This document shows, in pieces, positions 1-12,488 of a stretch of 44,246 bases of DNA (the first letter of the stretch is position 1; each line of letters begins with the position of its first letter). A program made the position numbers and the translations under genes. The notes under the pieces were generated by a model, which saw only the letters and a list, made by a program, of their open reading frames with translations, was not told the DNA's origin and did not search any database. Location of the stretch: NCBI GenBank assembly GCA_947476875.1, contig CANJSG010000010.1, forward strand, positions 1 through 44,246. Reading direction: 5' to 3'. This stretch comes from Verrucomicrobiota bacterium. Its GTDB lineage: Bacteria; Verrucomicrobiota; Verrucomicrobiia; Limisphaerales; CANJSG01.

Positions 1-2700
1 GCAGACGGGATCGTCCGCACGAACCTGGCCCTTTTCATCGAGCCCGGACAGCTCGACACGCTTCGTGGCGTCGTCCACGAAGTCCTTGATGGCGCAGCAT
101 GCCGGGTTGTTGAGATCTCGGTGTTGGCTGGCGACGGGCGCCGACGCGAACTGGCCTGCACCGCGACCCGTCTCGCGGGCGACAGGTCCGAAGTGATGGT
201 CTCCGCCCTTCGCATCAACGAGGTCCAGGGCGAAAGGCCGTCTTCAGAACGCGCCCTTCGCTCGGTCGTTGAGGCCCTTCCGATGGTCGTCCAGCTCAAG
301 AACGTGAGGACGCGCACCGTGACCTTCGCCAACGAGGCCCATCGCGGTTTCGGCTGGGACCCCGAGGTCATCGTCGGAGGACAGGAAGACGACTGTTTCG
401 ACGAGGAAACGTCCGCCAAACTCCTCGAAATGGACCAACGCGTCGTCGAGTCGGGCAAGACCATCGTGACCGGCGGTGAACCGATCGCCACCCGGAGCCG
501 GGGGCGGCGCTACTTCTCCATCCGCAAGGTTCCGATGTTCGAGGATGGTTCCGAAATCGTGTCGAGCATCCTGACGGTTCTCGAGGACATCACGGAACGC
601 CACCTGGCCGACCGTGAACTCAAGCGGACCCAGTATCTTTTCCAGTCCCTCGTCGATTCGCTCCCGTTGGCCGTCTTCATCAAGGACGCCCGTTCGGGAC
701 GCCATGTGCTGTGGAACAAGATGGGCGAAAGGATGGTCGGCCAGCCTCGCGAACGCCTCGTCGGCCGGACGGACCACGATCTCTTCAGCGCCGAACAGGC
801 CGCCCGTTTCGTCGAGGACGACAAACGCGTCTGCCACGAGCGCAAGATGATCATCGTCCCGCTCGAGGAGCTAGAGATCCAGGACCGCGGGCTCCGCCTC
901 ATGGCGACCAAGAAGTTCCCGATCGCCAGCCCCGACGGGGAGGTCATCTACATCGTCGGCATCACCGAGGACGTGACCGAGCGCGTCCACTCCGAGGACG
1001 CGATCCACCAGGCCCGTGAAACCGCCGAGCAGCTCGCCGCCGAGCGCGAGGAGAACTGCATCCAGCTCGCCGAAGCCGTGAAGAACGCCGAGGCGATGGC
1101 CAAGGCCGCCGAAGTCGCGAGCATCGCCAAGAGCGAGTTCCTCGCGAACATGTCCCACGAGATCCGGACGCCGATGAACGCGATCATCGGGTTCTCCAAT
1201 CTCCTCCTCGACACGCCGCTCAACGCCGAACAGCGCGACCACCTGTCCACCGTCCGCAACAGCAGCGAGGCCCTCCTCTCGATCATCAACGACGTCCTCG
1301 ACTTCTCCAAGATCGAGGCGGGCAAACTCAGGCTGGAGGAGATCCCGATCGACCTGTCGGACATCGTCGAGCAGTCCGCCGAACTCATGTCGCAGCGGGC
1401 GAGCGCCAAGGAACTTGAGCTCGCGACGCTGATCCGCAACGACGTCCCAGCTTCCTTGATGGGTGATCCGAACCGGCTCCGGCAGATCCTCATCAACCTC
1501 ATCGGCAATGCGATCAAGTTCACCGAACACGGCCGCATCTTCGTGGAGGTTTCCATCCATCGCGCCGAAGAACGGTTCGTGGAGCTCCAGTTCGCCGTCT
1601 CCGATACCGGCATCGGCATCACCGCCGAAGGCCAGGCCCGGCTGTTCCAGGCCTTCACCCAGGCCGACAGCTCCACCACGCGGCGCTTCGGCGGGACTGG
1701 TCTGGGCCTCGCCATTTCGAAGAAGATCGTCGAGATGATGAACGGCCAGATCGGTGTCACCAGCGAACCTGGGCACGGGTCCACGTTCTGGTTCCGCGCC
1801 CGGCTTTCCCTCGGCGAAGTGACGACGTTCGAGGAACCGAAGTCCGTCGCCGTCCTGGCCGGCCGGCGTGTGCTTGTCGCGGCCGACGACGAAGCCGTTC
1901 GCCTGGTCGTCGAGCACTACTGCGTCGGATGCGGGATGCAGGTCACGACCAGTCCGGACGAAGTCGATGTGCTCGCGCATCTCGAACGCGCGGTCGAGCA
2001 GGAGAAACCCTTCGACCTGTTCATCATCGACCTCATGTCGAAACGCTTCGACGGGCAGTTGCTGGCCACCACGATCAACGACCGGAAACTTCTCGGCACC
2101 GCCCGCACCCTTGGATTGACCGGCCTCCGTCAACGCCTGCAACCCGGAGCCCTCCAGCGCGCCGGCGTCGCCCAGCGCATGACCAAACCCGTTCGCCGCG
2201 ACGAGTTCCGCGATCAGCTGGTCAGGCTCATCAGCCGCGTGGAATCTCCTGCTCCGGTCATCCTCGCCAGTTCGTCGCCGAAAGCGCCCGTCAAGGCCAA
2301 GGCTGGCCGCATCCTTGTCGCCGAGGACAACATGGTGAACCAGAAGCTCGCCACCCTCATGCTCCGCAAGCTCGGCTACCAGGCCGACATCGCCAACAAC
2401 GGCCGCGAAGCCGTCGAGGCCCACACGAAGAACGGCTACGACCTCATCTTCATGGATTGCCAGATGCCGATCCTCGACGGTTACGCCGCGACCAAGCTCC
2501 TGCGCGACAATTCCAAGACGTGCAACGTCCGAATCATCGCCATGACCGCCAACGCGCTTGAAGGCGACCGCGAGCGCTGCATCGCCGCCGGCATGGACGA
2601 CTACATCGCCAAGCCCGTCCGCTACGAAGAACTCGAGGCCCTGCTGGAAAAGACCTTTCACTCCCCTTCCGTTGACCGTCCCGGAACGCGCGCCGCCTGA
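1..2700 (+). CDS. PAS-domain hybrid histidine kinase with two receiver domains (5' partial)
   Basis: The reading frame is open from base 1, so the N-terminus lies outside the window; the GTG at 121 is probably internal. The first ~75 visible residues look like the end of a PAS domain. Two further PAS domains follow (about nt 244-600 and 619-990, each ending in a DITER/DVTER-like sequence), then a short coiled coil. The HisKA domain has its phospho-acceptor His in SHEIRTP (codon 1156-1158). The HATPase domain (about 1456-1815) has N (NLIGNAIKF), G1 (DTGIGI) and G2 (GGTGLGL) boxes. Receiver 1 (about 1861-2235) keeps FIIDL and TKP but is otherwise divergent. Receiver 2 (about 2305-2655) is canonical, with VAEDN, MDCQMP and AKP. 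No transmembrane segment is visible in this part. Family knowledge: autophosphorylation on His, then transfer to receiver Asp. The ligand and output are unknown. Confidence 0.93.
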   Translation, partial: ADGIVRTNLALFIEPGQLDTLRGVVHEVLDGAACRVVEISVLAGDGRRRELACTATRLAGDRSEVMVSALRINEVQGERPSSERALRSVVEALPMVVQLKNVRTRTVTFANEAHRGFGWDPEVIVGGQEDDCFDEETSAKLLEMDQRVVESGKTIVTGGEPIATRSRGRRYFSIRKVPMFEDGSEIVSSILTVLEDITERHLADRELKRTQYLFQSLVDSLPLAVFIKDARSGRHVLWNKMGERMVGQPRERLVGRTDHDLFSAEQAARFVEDDKRVCHERKMIIVPLEELEIQDRGLRLMATKKFPIASPDGEVIYIVGITEDVTERVHSEDAIHQARETAEQLAAEREENCIQLAEAVKNAEAMAKAAEVASIAKSEFLANMSHEIRTPMNAIIGFSNLLLDTPLNAEQRDHLSTVRNSSEALLSIINDVLDFSKIEAGKLRLEEIPIDLSDIVEQSAELMSQRASAKELELATLIRNDVPASLMGDPNRLRQILINLIGNAIKFTEHGRIFVEVSIHRAEERFVELQFAVSDTGIGITAEGQARLFQAFTQADSSTTRRFGGTGLGLAISKKIVEMMNGQIGVTSEPGHGSTFWFRARLSLGEVTTFEEPKSVAVLAGRRVLVAADDEAVRLVVEHYCVGCGMQVTTSPDEVDVLAHLERAVEQEKPFDLFIIDLMSKRFDGQLLATTINDRKLLGTARTLGLTGLRQRLQPGALQRAGVAQRMTKPVRRDEFRDQLVRLISRVESPAPVILASSSPKAPVKAKAGRILVAEDNMVNQKLATLMLRKLGYQADIANNGREAVEAHTKNGYDLIFMDCQMPILDGYAATKLLRDNSKTCNVRIIAMTANALEGDRERCIAAGMDDYIAKPVRYEELEALLEKTFHSPSVDRPGTRAA

Positions 2701-2777
2701 TCCGGCATCCGGCTTCCGCCCTGCCGTCACGCTTCCCGCTTCCCGGCCCGCTTCCCGTCTCCCATGCTCGCGGCATC

Positions 2778-3668
2778 ATGTCCGCCAGCCCACTGCTGAA
2801 TCTCGAACTGCCCGGCATCCCGAAGATCAAGTCCGGCAAGGTCCGCGAAGTCTTCGACCTCGGGGACTCGATCCTCTTCGTCGCCAGCGACCGCATCTCC
2901 GCCTTCGACTGCGTCATGCCCAACGGCATCCCTCGCAAAGGCGAAGTCCTCACGCGCATGTCGCACTTCTGGTTCGACCAGACGGAATCCTTCCAGCCCA
3001 ACCACCGACTCGCCCGCGAGGACGATCCGCTGCCCTCGCGCCTCGTGCCCTTCGCCGCCCAGCTCGCCGGCCGCAGCATGATCGTGAAAAAGTCCCAGCC
3101 CCTCGCCATCGAGTGCGTCGTGCGCGGCTACCTCGCCGGCTCCGGCTGGAACGAATACAAGAAGCAGCAGACCGTCTGCGGCATTCCGCTGCCCGCCGGA
3201 CTCGTGGAATCTTCCGAGCTGCCCGAGCCCATCTTCACCCCGGCGACCAAGGCCGAGACCGGGCACGACGAAAACATCTCCTTCGAGCAGGCCATGAAGA
3301 TCGTCGGCGCCGACATCGCCGAACAGGCCCGCGCCGCCAGCCTGCGTCTCTACAAGTTCGCCCGCGACCATGCCCGTCAACGCGGCATCATCATCGCCGA
3401 CACCAAGTTCGAATTCGGCCTCTTCGACGGGAAACTCATCCTCATCGACGAAGTCCTGACCCCCGACTCCTCCCGCTTCTGGCCCGCCGACCTTTACGTT
3501 CCCGGCAAAAGCCAGCCCAGCTACGACAAACAGTTCGTCCGCGACTACCTCCTCACCCTCGACTGGGACAAAACCCCGCCCGCCCCCGCTCTCCCGCCCG
3601 AAGTCGTCGCCAAGACCCAGGCCAAGTATTTCGAGGCGTATGAGAAGCTGACTGGGAAGAAGCTGTAG
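2778..3668 (+). CDS. purC: Phosphoribosylaminoimidazole-succinocarboxamide synthase (SAICAR synthetase)
   Basis: Joins aspartate to CAIR with ATP to form SAICAR in de novo purine synthesis; cytoplasmic. The 296-residue product carries the family landmarks: KSGKVREVFDLGD at the N-terminus (ATP site), VASDRISAFD, the IECVVRGYLAGSGW strand, PEPIFTPATKAETGHDEN, and LIDEVLTPDSSRFW near the C-terminus. The length fits the longer SAICAR synthetase form rather than the ~240-residue enterobacterial form. The ATG at 2778 lies directly before the conserved N-terminal region. It follows the hybrid kinase by 77 bp and no other pur gene is nearby, so it is probably transcribed alone. Confidence 0.97.
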   Translation: MSASPLLNLELPGIPKIKSGKVREVFDLGDSILFVASDRISAFDCVMPNGIPRKGEVLTRMSHFWFDQTESFQPNHRLAREDDPLPSRLVPFAAQLAGRSMIVKKSQPLAIECVVRGYLAGSGWNEYKKQQTVCGIPLPAGLVESSELPEPIFTPATKAETGHDENISFEQAMKIVGADIAEQARAASLRLYKFARDHARQRGIIIADTKFEFGLFDGKLILIDEVLTPDSSRFWPADLYVPGKSQPSYDKQFVRDYLLTLDWDKTPPAPALPPEVVAKTQAKYFEAYEKLTGKKL

Positions 3669-3696
3669 CTGTCAGGCGTCCGATACTTGATTTTCC

Positions 3697-4206
3697 ATGG
3701 TAACCACGACGATTCAATTCAGCCCTGAGTTCCTTGTTGAATCCTTGAAGCGATACAGATTGCAGCATCGAGGAAGGCTCGCCGTTTTCGGTGTCAAACT
3801 GGTTGCTCTTCTGGTGTTCGGCCCGATCGCAGTTTTACTGGCACTGACGGGTCATGCCGGTGCAGGTGCCGGTTTGGCCGCATTCAGCTTATTTGTGTTC
3901 TTCGCCCATCATCTGGATTTCTGGTGGGCAAAGCATTCATTCCTAAAATCGCCCTACTTGAACGATGTGTTGGTAATCGAGTTCTCCGAAGTGGGGTTTC
4001 ATGCGCGATCACCCAAACAGGATGTGAAGTTGCAGTGGTCTGTCTTCACCAAGGTGGTCCACTTCAAGGACGGATTCCTGCTCTTCCAAGGACCAAAGGT
4101 CGTCAATTGGATCCCGTTTTCCGCATTTGAGAATTCCGAACAAGTCAGCGAGTTGGATCAACTCATCCGGCAGAAAATTCAGGAACACAAGGTGGTTGGC
4201 CAATAG
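3697..4206 (+). CDS. YcxB-like small membrane protein
   Basis: 169-residue protein with two hydrophobic segments (about residues 25-46 and 50-70) and a soluble C-terminal half of alternating strands (DVLVIEFSEVGFHARS, LQWSVFTKVV, GFLLFQG, NWIPFSAF). This is the layout of the YcxB-like C-terminal domain found in small membrane proteins of unknown function. The C-terminus is a charged helix. Codon use is visibly less GC-biased than in purC and xer on either side, with many A/T third positions, so the gene may be recently acquired. It starts 28 bp after purC and is followed by a repeat-bearing intergenic region. Function unknown; family assignment moderate. Confidence 0.75.
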   Translation: MVTTTIQFSPEFLVESLKRYRLQHRGRLAVFGVKLVALLVFGPIAVLLALTGHAGAGAGLAAFSLFVFFAHHLDFWWAKHSFLKSPYLNDVLVIEFSEVGFHARSPKQDVKLQWSVFTKVVHFKDGFLLFQGPKVVNWIPFSAFENSEQVSELDQLIRQKIQEHKVVGQ

Positions 4207-4282
4207 GCCGGGTGAAGCCGCAAATTATGCATCGGGATGTCTCGCCATCTCAGAGTAGCCGCGGAGCGGTGGCAGACAGTAG

Positions 4283-4302
4283 CCCACAGCGTGAGCTGTG
4301 GG
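4283..4302 (+). repeat. Hairpin, 8-bp stem with GTGA loop
   Basis: CCCACAGC (4283-4290), loop GTGA, GCTGTGGG (4295-4302): perfect 8-bp stem. No T-tract follows, so it is not an obvious intrinsic terminator; it may be part of the adjacent repeat element. Confidence 0.7.
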
Positions 4303-4343
4303 TTCGGGCCGGAAATGTTTGTGAGCCCCGGCCATCTTCAAGC

Positions 4344-4512
4344 GCAGGTAGGGCGAAGCCTCCCGGCGAGCCGCCTCATGGCCGACTGCTGACCAGAAGG
4401 CTTCTCGCGGGAAGCCTTCGGTTCACTGAAGCCAAGGGTCGTTGCCGCCGAAGCCGGTCACTGCCTGACGGAAGCCCAGCTGCGGCTCGGCGGGAGCCTG
4501 CGCCCTACCTGC
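4344..4512. repeat. MITE-like element bounded by an imperfect 31-bp inverted repeat
   Basis: The left arm (4344-4374, starting GCAGGTAGGGCG) and the reverse complement of the right arm (4482-4512) match at 28 of 31 positions by direct comparison. Between them lies an inner hairpin, GAAGGCTT (4396-4403) with AAGCCTTC (4412-4419). Total length is 169 bp and there is no internal gene. The structure resembles a non-autonomous palindromic element. I cannot see whether other copies exist in the genome, and no target-site duplication is evident. Confidence 0.55.
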
Positions 4513-4531
4513 TCCAGGACTTCGTTCCCCA

Positions 4532-4560
4532 TTCGTGTCCCTTCGTGTCCCTTCGTGGTT
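4532..4560 (+). repeat. Short tandem repeat upstream of xer
   Basis: TTCGTGTCCC occurs twice (4532-4541, 4542-4551), followed by a third partial unit TTCGTGGTT (4552-4560). It ends 8 bp before the recombinase ATG, so it occupies the place where a ribosome-binding site would normally lie. Confidence 0.75.
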
Positions 4561-4568
4561 AAGGATCC

Positions 4569-5489
4569 ATGGACGCGCTCATCGAAGACTTCCTGTTCCA
4601 CATCCGGCACGAGCGCGGGCAGTCGGCGAACACCCAGCGCACCTACGCCGCGCAGTTCAAGAAGTTCGTCGTCTGGGGCAAGGAACACGGCGTGACCGAT
4701 TGGAAGCAGGTCACCACCCAGCACCTCATCGACTTCCTCGAACTGGAGCGCGATCGCAAACCCGCCGCCAACCGGCCCGGCAACGCCAAGATGAGCTCGG
4801 CCTCCGTCTACCTGCGCGTGGCCGCCTTCCGCGCCTTCTTCCGCTTCACGGAACAGAACAACTTCCTGCCGTCGAACCCGGCAGCGAACCTCGCCCTGCC
4901 GCGCCGCGCCAAACGTCTGCCCAAGGATCTCACCAGCGCGGAGATCGCCCAGATCCTGCGCCCGTTGCCCACGGACACGCCCGAGGCGCTCTGCGACCAG
5001 GCCATCCTCGAACTCGCCTACGCCTCCGGCCTGCGCCTGTCCGAGTTGAAGGACCTGCGCTTGGAACAGCTCCATCTCGACGAGGGATTCGCCACCGTCA
5101 TCGGCAAGGGCAACAAGGAACGGGTCGTGCCCATCCACCGCGTCGCCGTGGAGCTGCTCCGCCGCTACATCGACGCCGCGCGTCCCAAGCTCGTCACCGC
5201 CAAGTCGCCCGGCGTCGTCTTCCTGACCAGCCGCGGCACGCAGTTCGCCCGCGAGACGCTCTGGGGCCGCATCAAGCGCCGCATCCGCCGCTCCGGCATC
5301 GAGCGCAATGTCACGCCGCACATGCTCCGGCACAGCTTCGCCACGCACCTGCTGGAGAACGGCGCGGATCTGCGCGTGATCCAGGAACTGCTCGGCCATT
5401 CGAGCATCGCCACGACCGAGATCTACACGCACGTCACCAGCGGCCGCCTCCGCGAGGTCCACCGCAGGTTCCATCCGCGGGCGAAGTGA
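4569..5489 (+). CDS. Site-specific tyrosine recombinase, XerC/XerD family
   Basis: The 306-residue protein has an N-terminal SAM-like core-binding domain (about 1-105) and a C-terminal catalytic domain (about 115-300). The full catalytic set is visible: R156 (ASGLRLSEL), K180 in the GKGNKER hairpin, H251 and R254 (HMLRHSF), H277 (LLGHSS) and nucleophile Y286 (EIYTHV). Size and the closing HPRAK match chromosomal Xer recombinases that resolve chromosome dimers at dif with FtsK; I cannot separate XerC from XerD with confidence. No dif-like site was identified nearby. The gene stands alone, and the tandem repeat just upstream leaves no clear Shine-Dalgarno sequence. Confidence 0.93.
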   Translation: MDALIEDFLFHIRHERGQSANTQRTYAAQFKKFVVWGKEHGVTDWKQVTTQHLIDFLELERDRKPAANRPGNAKMSSASVYLRVAAFRAFFRFTEQNNFLPSNPAANLALPRRAKRLPKDLTSAEIAQILRPLPTDTPEALCDQAILELAYASGLRLSELKDLRLEQLHLDEGFATVIGKGNKERVVPIHRVAVELLRRYIDAARPKLVTAKSPGVVFLTSRGTQFARETLWGRIKRRIRRSGIERNVTPHMLRHSFATHLLENGADLRVIQELLGHSSIATTEIYTHVTSGRLREVHRRFHPRAK

Positions 5490-5620
5490 GTTGATGGAAA
5501 GCTGCCGCAACTTTGCAGTCGAAAACCCGCCGCGCTGGTCCTGCTGATCATCAATCTCGTGAAGATCAACGAACTGAAGAACAAGATCGCGTGAACCACT
5601 TGTCGCACCGGGAGGGATGA

Positions 5621-8005
<2,385 letters not shown>

Positions 8006-8075
8006 ACTCGGTTTCCGATCAGCAGTTCATCCGGGAAGGGCGCCAAGGAACGCCAAGATATTCACCTCCCACGGC

Positions 8076-9320
<1,245 letters not shown>

Positions 9321-9408
9321 GCGGCGGACCGTATCAGCCCCGGACGGCGGATGGGAAGAGCCTTGAATGGCCGCCACGCTGAGGCGGGTTTCGTGGCATG
9401 GAGGCCCG

Positions 9409-9627
9409 TCACTCCGGCGGACCCGGGTTGGGCAAGTTCGCTGGAGCGTTGGCCTTGGGCGTTAGTTCGGGCGGTCCGAACCGATCCCGGTGTGTTCCCC
9501 ACCAGACGACTGTCTGGAACCAAATTCCCATCGCTCCGACCGTAATGAGGCAGGGAAAGCCGAGCGTCGCCGGATCTTCGAAACTGAGCACCGCGGCGAA
9601 GCCGAGAAAGGAAGGGATGTTCTCCAT
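9409..9627 (-). CDS. Small hypothetical membrane protein
   Basis: 72 codons from the ATG at 9627. The product has one hydrophobic stretch (about residues 22-43, LITVGAMGIWFQTVVWW) and a Pro/Asn-rich C-terminal tail. It lies between the ABC ATPase gene (stop 74 bp upstream) and the helicase gene on the same strand. The frame stays open upstream into the ATPase gene, where it runs out of frame. I recognise no family; a plausible but unproven gene. Confidence 0.4.
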   Translation of the reverse strand: MENIPSFLGFAAVLSFEDPATLGFPCLITVGAMGIWFQTVVWWGTHRDRFGPPELTPKANAPANLPNPGPPE

Positions 9628-9700
9628 ATCGTCGGCGGCGTGCCGGCGTTGTTTCGTCCCGGTCGCGTTCAGAAAATGAAGGCGATTCCAGGCCGCCAGC

Positions 9701-10771
9701 TTATCCCAGCCGTCGCAACGTCTCCGGATCGAACCACAGCGCGCGCTCCCAGTGGATCGCCAATCGCACCTCGCTTCCGACCGCAGGCGGATCGCCCGAC
9801 GGCAAATGGACACGCCAGGTTCCGAACGGCGTTCCAATCTCGCCGCGCCATCCGGCCGCACCAGGCCACGCCCGTTGCACGGTGCCAGCGAGGTCGCCAG
9901 CCGCCGCCACCGAAAACGATTCCGGGCGGAGCAGACACGTGACAGAGCCCTCGCCGTCTTCTGCGGAAGGCAGCGAAAACCTTTGGCTCGCCGTGCGAAA
10001 CTCACCTTCCCCATTTTGCCAATGCCGTGTGCCGACGAGCTCGTTCCAGCCATCAGGGCTGAAGAACTCGGCCACGAAACGATTCGCGGGTTGCCATAAA
10101 ATCGCCGCCGGAACGCCAACCTGCTCCAGTCGCCCGCCGCGGAGGACGGCAACTCGGTCGGCCAGTTCCAATGCTTCCGCCTGGTCGTGGGTCACGAGGA
10201 TCGTCGTCACCCGGAACTCTCGGGCCAGCCTCGAAATCTCCCTGCGCAAATCCGCCCGAAGCGGCGCGTCCAATTGCGACAGTGGTTCATCCAACAGGAA
10301 GAGGGACGGTCTCTGCACCAATGCCCGACCAAGCGAGACCCGTTGCTGTTCGCCGCCGGAGAGCAGGGCAGGCAGCCGGTTCAGGAGCGGCTCCAATCCC
10401 AGGCGAACGGCGATGGCGCGGACCCGTTGGGCGGTTTCCGTCGCGCCGATCCCGCGAAGCTTGAGACCGAGGCCGAGGTTTTCCGCGACGGTCAACTGGG
10501 GCAGCAAGGCCGGCTGCTGCCCGACCATCGCGACGCCGCGGTCCGCCGGCGAACGGCGATGCCAATTCACATCGGGTCCAAGCGCGATCGTGCCGCTGTC
10601 CGGCGATTCGAGCCCGGCCAGCAGACGAAGCAACGTCGTCTTGCCGCTGCCGCTCGGCCCCGTAACCACGAGGAACTCGCCCTCTCCGACTTCAAGGTCC
10701 AACCCGTCCGCCGCAGGCGCGACCGCACCGGGAAAACGGCGCGTGACTTGTTGGATGCGGAGACCGGGCAC
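9701..10771 (-). CDS. ABC transporter ATP-binding protein, CysA/PotA/FbpC-like with TOBE-like C-terminus
   Basis: 356 residues from the GTG at 10771. That start lies just inside the gap after the SGNH gene and directly before the first conserved strand; longer in-frame starts would overlap the SGNH gene. Walker A GPSGSGKT (38-45), Q-loop Gln85, signature LSGGEQQR (137-144), Walker B LFLLDEP (157-163), D-loop SQLD and H-loop VTHD are all intact. The C-terminal ~110 residues resemble the TOBE regulatory domain of importers for sulfate, polyamines, iron or sugars (LLRPESF motif). No permease or binding protein is adjacent, so the substrate cannot be assigned. Confidence 0.9.
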   Translation of the reverse strand: MPGLRIQQVTRRFPGAVAPAADGLDLEVGEGEFLVVTGPSGSGKTTLLRLLAGLESPDSGTIALGPDVNWHRRSPADRGVAMVGQQPALLPQLTVAENLGLGLKLRGIGATETAQRVRAIAVRLGLEPLLNRLPALLSGGEQQRVSLGRALVQRPSLFLLDEPLSQLDAPLRADLRREISRLAREFRVTTILVTHDQAEALELADRVAVLRGGRLEQVGVPAAILWQPANRFVAEFFSPDGWNELVGTRHWQNGEGEFRTASQRFSLPSAEDGEGSVTCLLRPESFSVAAAGDLAGTVQRAWPGAAGWRGEIGTPFGTWRVHLPSGDPPAVGSEVRLAIHWERALWFDPETLRRLG

Positions 10772-10839
10772 ACGCAGGAGATACCCGGCCGGAACCGGAG
10801 CCGCCAAACGGAATACTCGGGAACCGACTTCGGAAGGCG

Positions 10840-12219
10840 CTACCTTATCGGAGGCTGATAGACCATCAGCTTGCGAATGCGCCCGGCGGCTTCGCCGCTG
10901 AGTTCGAGTGTGTGCCGGCCGTTGGTCACACCATGGAACAGGCGTTGGGGCGCGGTTCCAGCGGCGACCGTTTCCACGAATCTCGGCTCCGCCTTCCACG
11001 TGACAGTGAATCCTTCCGGTAGGGCGCGCTTAAACACCTTTCGTCCGTAGGCCAGGTTCCAATCGTCGGGTTCGATGACGATGCGCCCCGATTTGGAGAC
11101 GAAGCGGTTCGTGGCCGAACCGGAGCCATCGGGTCCGGTGACGGAGCCCGCCACGTCGAACTCGAACTGTTTCATGTCGTCGGTCAACGCGCGGATCGTC
11201 GCGGTCCAGGTTTCCGGCACGAGCGGCGTGGAACCGTTTTGAACGCGCAACAGGCCCGGCCAGTTCGACTGCGGATAGGCCGACGTGCGGGAAAAGCCGA
11301 ACAGCTCCGGATGCTCGGACAGTTTCTTGCCATCGATGCGGACGGCTATCGCCCCGGCCGCGCCAGTAAACTCGGCATCGACGCGATTGCCGTCGAACTC
11401 CATCACCAGCCTGTCGCCTTGGGCCTTCACGTCGCGGCCGACGATGAACTCCTTCACCCTCTCATCTGCCGGCCCATTCTTCCGGATGAGTTCGGGGCGC
11501 AGATACCACTTCAAGACTTCGGCCATGACGTATTCGCCGTGGGCGTTCAGATGGACGCTGTCCTTGAGGAGTTGCGAGGCCTTCAGGTTGTTCGCGCGCA
11601 GGTAGTCCTTCCATCGGTTGTGCATGTCGGCCAGCTCGGCGTCGTATTTGGCGGCGGTCGTCGGGAGGAAGGCATGATTCATCCACGCGTCCCAGGATTT
11701 CGGCGTCAACTTCGTCGCATCGGTTTCCTCGGTGAGCGCGTCGTCCTTGGTCACGTGGTCGGTCGCCATGAGCACGTCCGCCACGGTGCGTTCCCGGATG
11801 CGGCGAATGATCGACTCGTAGTCGATGTGCGATCCGTAGACGTGGAAGATGACGAGGTCCGGCTGGAAGTCGTAGAGATCGGCTTCAGCGGTCTTCACGA
11901 GAAGCTGGGAAGAATGCCCGCCGATGGCGCGGTTCTCGATCACGAGGTCTGCGTTGGGAAACGTCGTCCGCAGATGGTTGGCCACGGTCTTCCACCAGGC
12001 CTGCTCCGTGATCGACTGGCCGTAGAAGAGCACGCGCACCGGGTTGCGCTTCTCCGCGGTGCTTTCGGCCATCAGGCGCAGACTGCGTTGGAGGTGTCCG
12101 CCCAGGGACGCCGGATCCTTCGGCGGCATGACCGGCGGAAAACCGTTCTCGGCCGCGTCAAGCGGATGGACCAAAGCCCACACGGCCATCGCCAACGGAA
12201 GAAACAATCGAGAACGCAT
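10840..12219 (-). CDS. Secreted SGNH/GDSL-family hydrolase
   Basis: 459 residues from the ATG at 12219, chosen because it begins a signal peptide (MRSRLFLPLAMAVWALVHPL, cleavage probably after LDA). Block I is FYGQSIT, with Ser69 as the likely nucleophile and GQS in place of GDS. Block III is GGHSS (about 100-104), and Block V is DSVHLNAHG with D220 and H223. The C-terminal ~220 residues look beta-rich and could be a carbohydrate-binding or accessory domain. Related exported SGNH proteins in this type of bacterium are often carbohydrate esterases; that role is inference. It is divergent from the tRNA gene, with about 118 bp between them. Confidence 0.85.
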   Translation of the reverse strand: MRSRLFLPLAMAVWALVHPLDAAENGFPPVMPPKDPASLGGHLQRSLRLMAESTAEKRNPVRVLFYGQSITEQAWWKTVANHLRTTFPNADLVIENRAIGGHSSQLLVKTAEADLYDFQPDLVIFHVYGSHIDYESIIRRIRERTVADVLMATDHVTKDDALTEETDATKLTPKSWDAWMNHAFLPTTAAKYDAELADMHNRWKDYLRANNLKASQLLKDSVHLNAHGEYVMAEVLKWYLRPELIRKNGPADERVKEFIVGRDVKAQGDRLVMEFDGNRVDAEFTGAAGAIAVRIDGKKLSEHPELFGFSRTSAYPQSNWPGLLRVQNGSTPLVPETWTATIRALTDDMKQFEFDVAGSVTGPDGSGSATNRFVSKSGRIVIEPDDWNLAYGRKVFKRALPEGFTVTWKAEPRFVETVAAGTAPQRLFHGVTNGRHTLELSGEAAGRIRKLMVYQPPIR

Positions 12220-12337
12220 GGTCGACAGACTGCGCCGGCACACGGGAACTTCATCGCAAATCGAGCGCCGCAGCCCGGCTGGAACACGCACGAAAGAGTT
12301 GCCAAACCCGCCGACCGGCGGATTCTCCGACCGCCGT

Positions 12338-12414
12338 GCAGCCGTAGCTCAATTGGATAGAGCTTCTGACTTCGGATCAGATGGTTACAGGTTCGACCCC
12401 TGTCGGCTGCACCA
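12338..12414 (+). tRNA. tRNA-Arg (anticodon TCG), CCA encoded
   Basis: The cloverleaf folds completely. The acceptor stem GCAGCCG (12338-12344) pairs with CGGCTGC (12404-12410). The D-arm is GCTC/GAGC with loop AATTGGATA, and the anticodon stem is TCTGA/TCAGA with loop CTTCGGA. The anticodon TCG (12372-12374) reads CGA and, with wobble, CGG. The T-arm is ACAGG/CCTGT with loop TTCGACC. Discriminator A73 is at 12411 and the encoded CCA at 12412-12414. Confidence 0.97.
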
Positions 12415-12488
12415 CTTCCTCCCGCCGGAGTTTCGCGGAAGGCCTGAACGAACCGGGTCAACGCAGTCGTAAGGAATCGCAAGCCACC

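Larger units (their letters stand above)
4207..4568 (+). other. Repeat-bearing intergenic region between YcxB-like gene and xer
   Basis: Stretch of 362 bp with no convincing gene. A 116-codon open frame lies within it, but its product is low-complexity (Arg/Pro/Ser) and it runs through every repeat listed separately: a GTGA-loop hairpin (4283-4302), an imperfect 31-bp inverted repeat (arms 4344-4374 and 4482-4512) with an inner hairpin, and a 10-bp tandem repeat (4532-4560). It resembles dispersed intergenic repeat material more than coding sequence. Confidence 0.6.

Noticed and set aside
871-2730. 619-codon minus-strand open frame opposite the hybrid kinase
   Set aside because: Overlaps conserved kinase domains codon for codon; low-complexity product.
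4212-4562. 116-codon frame in the repeat region upstream of xer
   Set aside because: Runs through the inverted and tandem repeats; biased composition; no RBS or family.
9882-10901. 339-codon plus-strand frame opposite the ABC ATPase
   Set aside because: Antisense of intact Walker A/B and signature motifs; Arg/Ser-rich product.
10772-10999. 76-codon N-terminal extension of the ABC ATPase
   Set aside because: Overlaps the SGNH hydrolase gene and has no conserved sequence; GTG 10771 preferred.
12381-12488. N-terminal extension of the zinc-ribbon gene
   Set aside because: Begins inside the tRNA-Arg gene; the ATG at 12489 is preferred.
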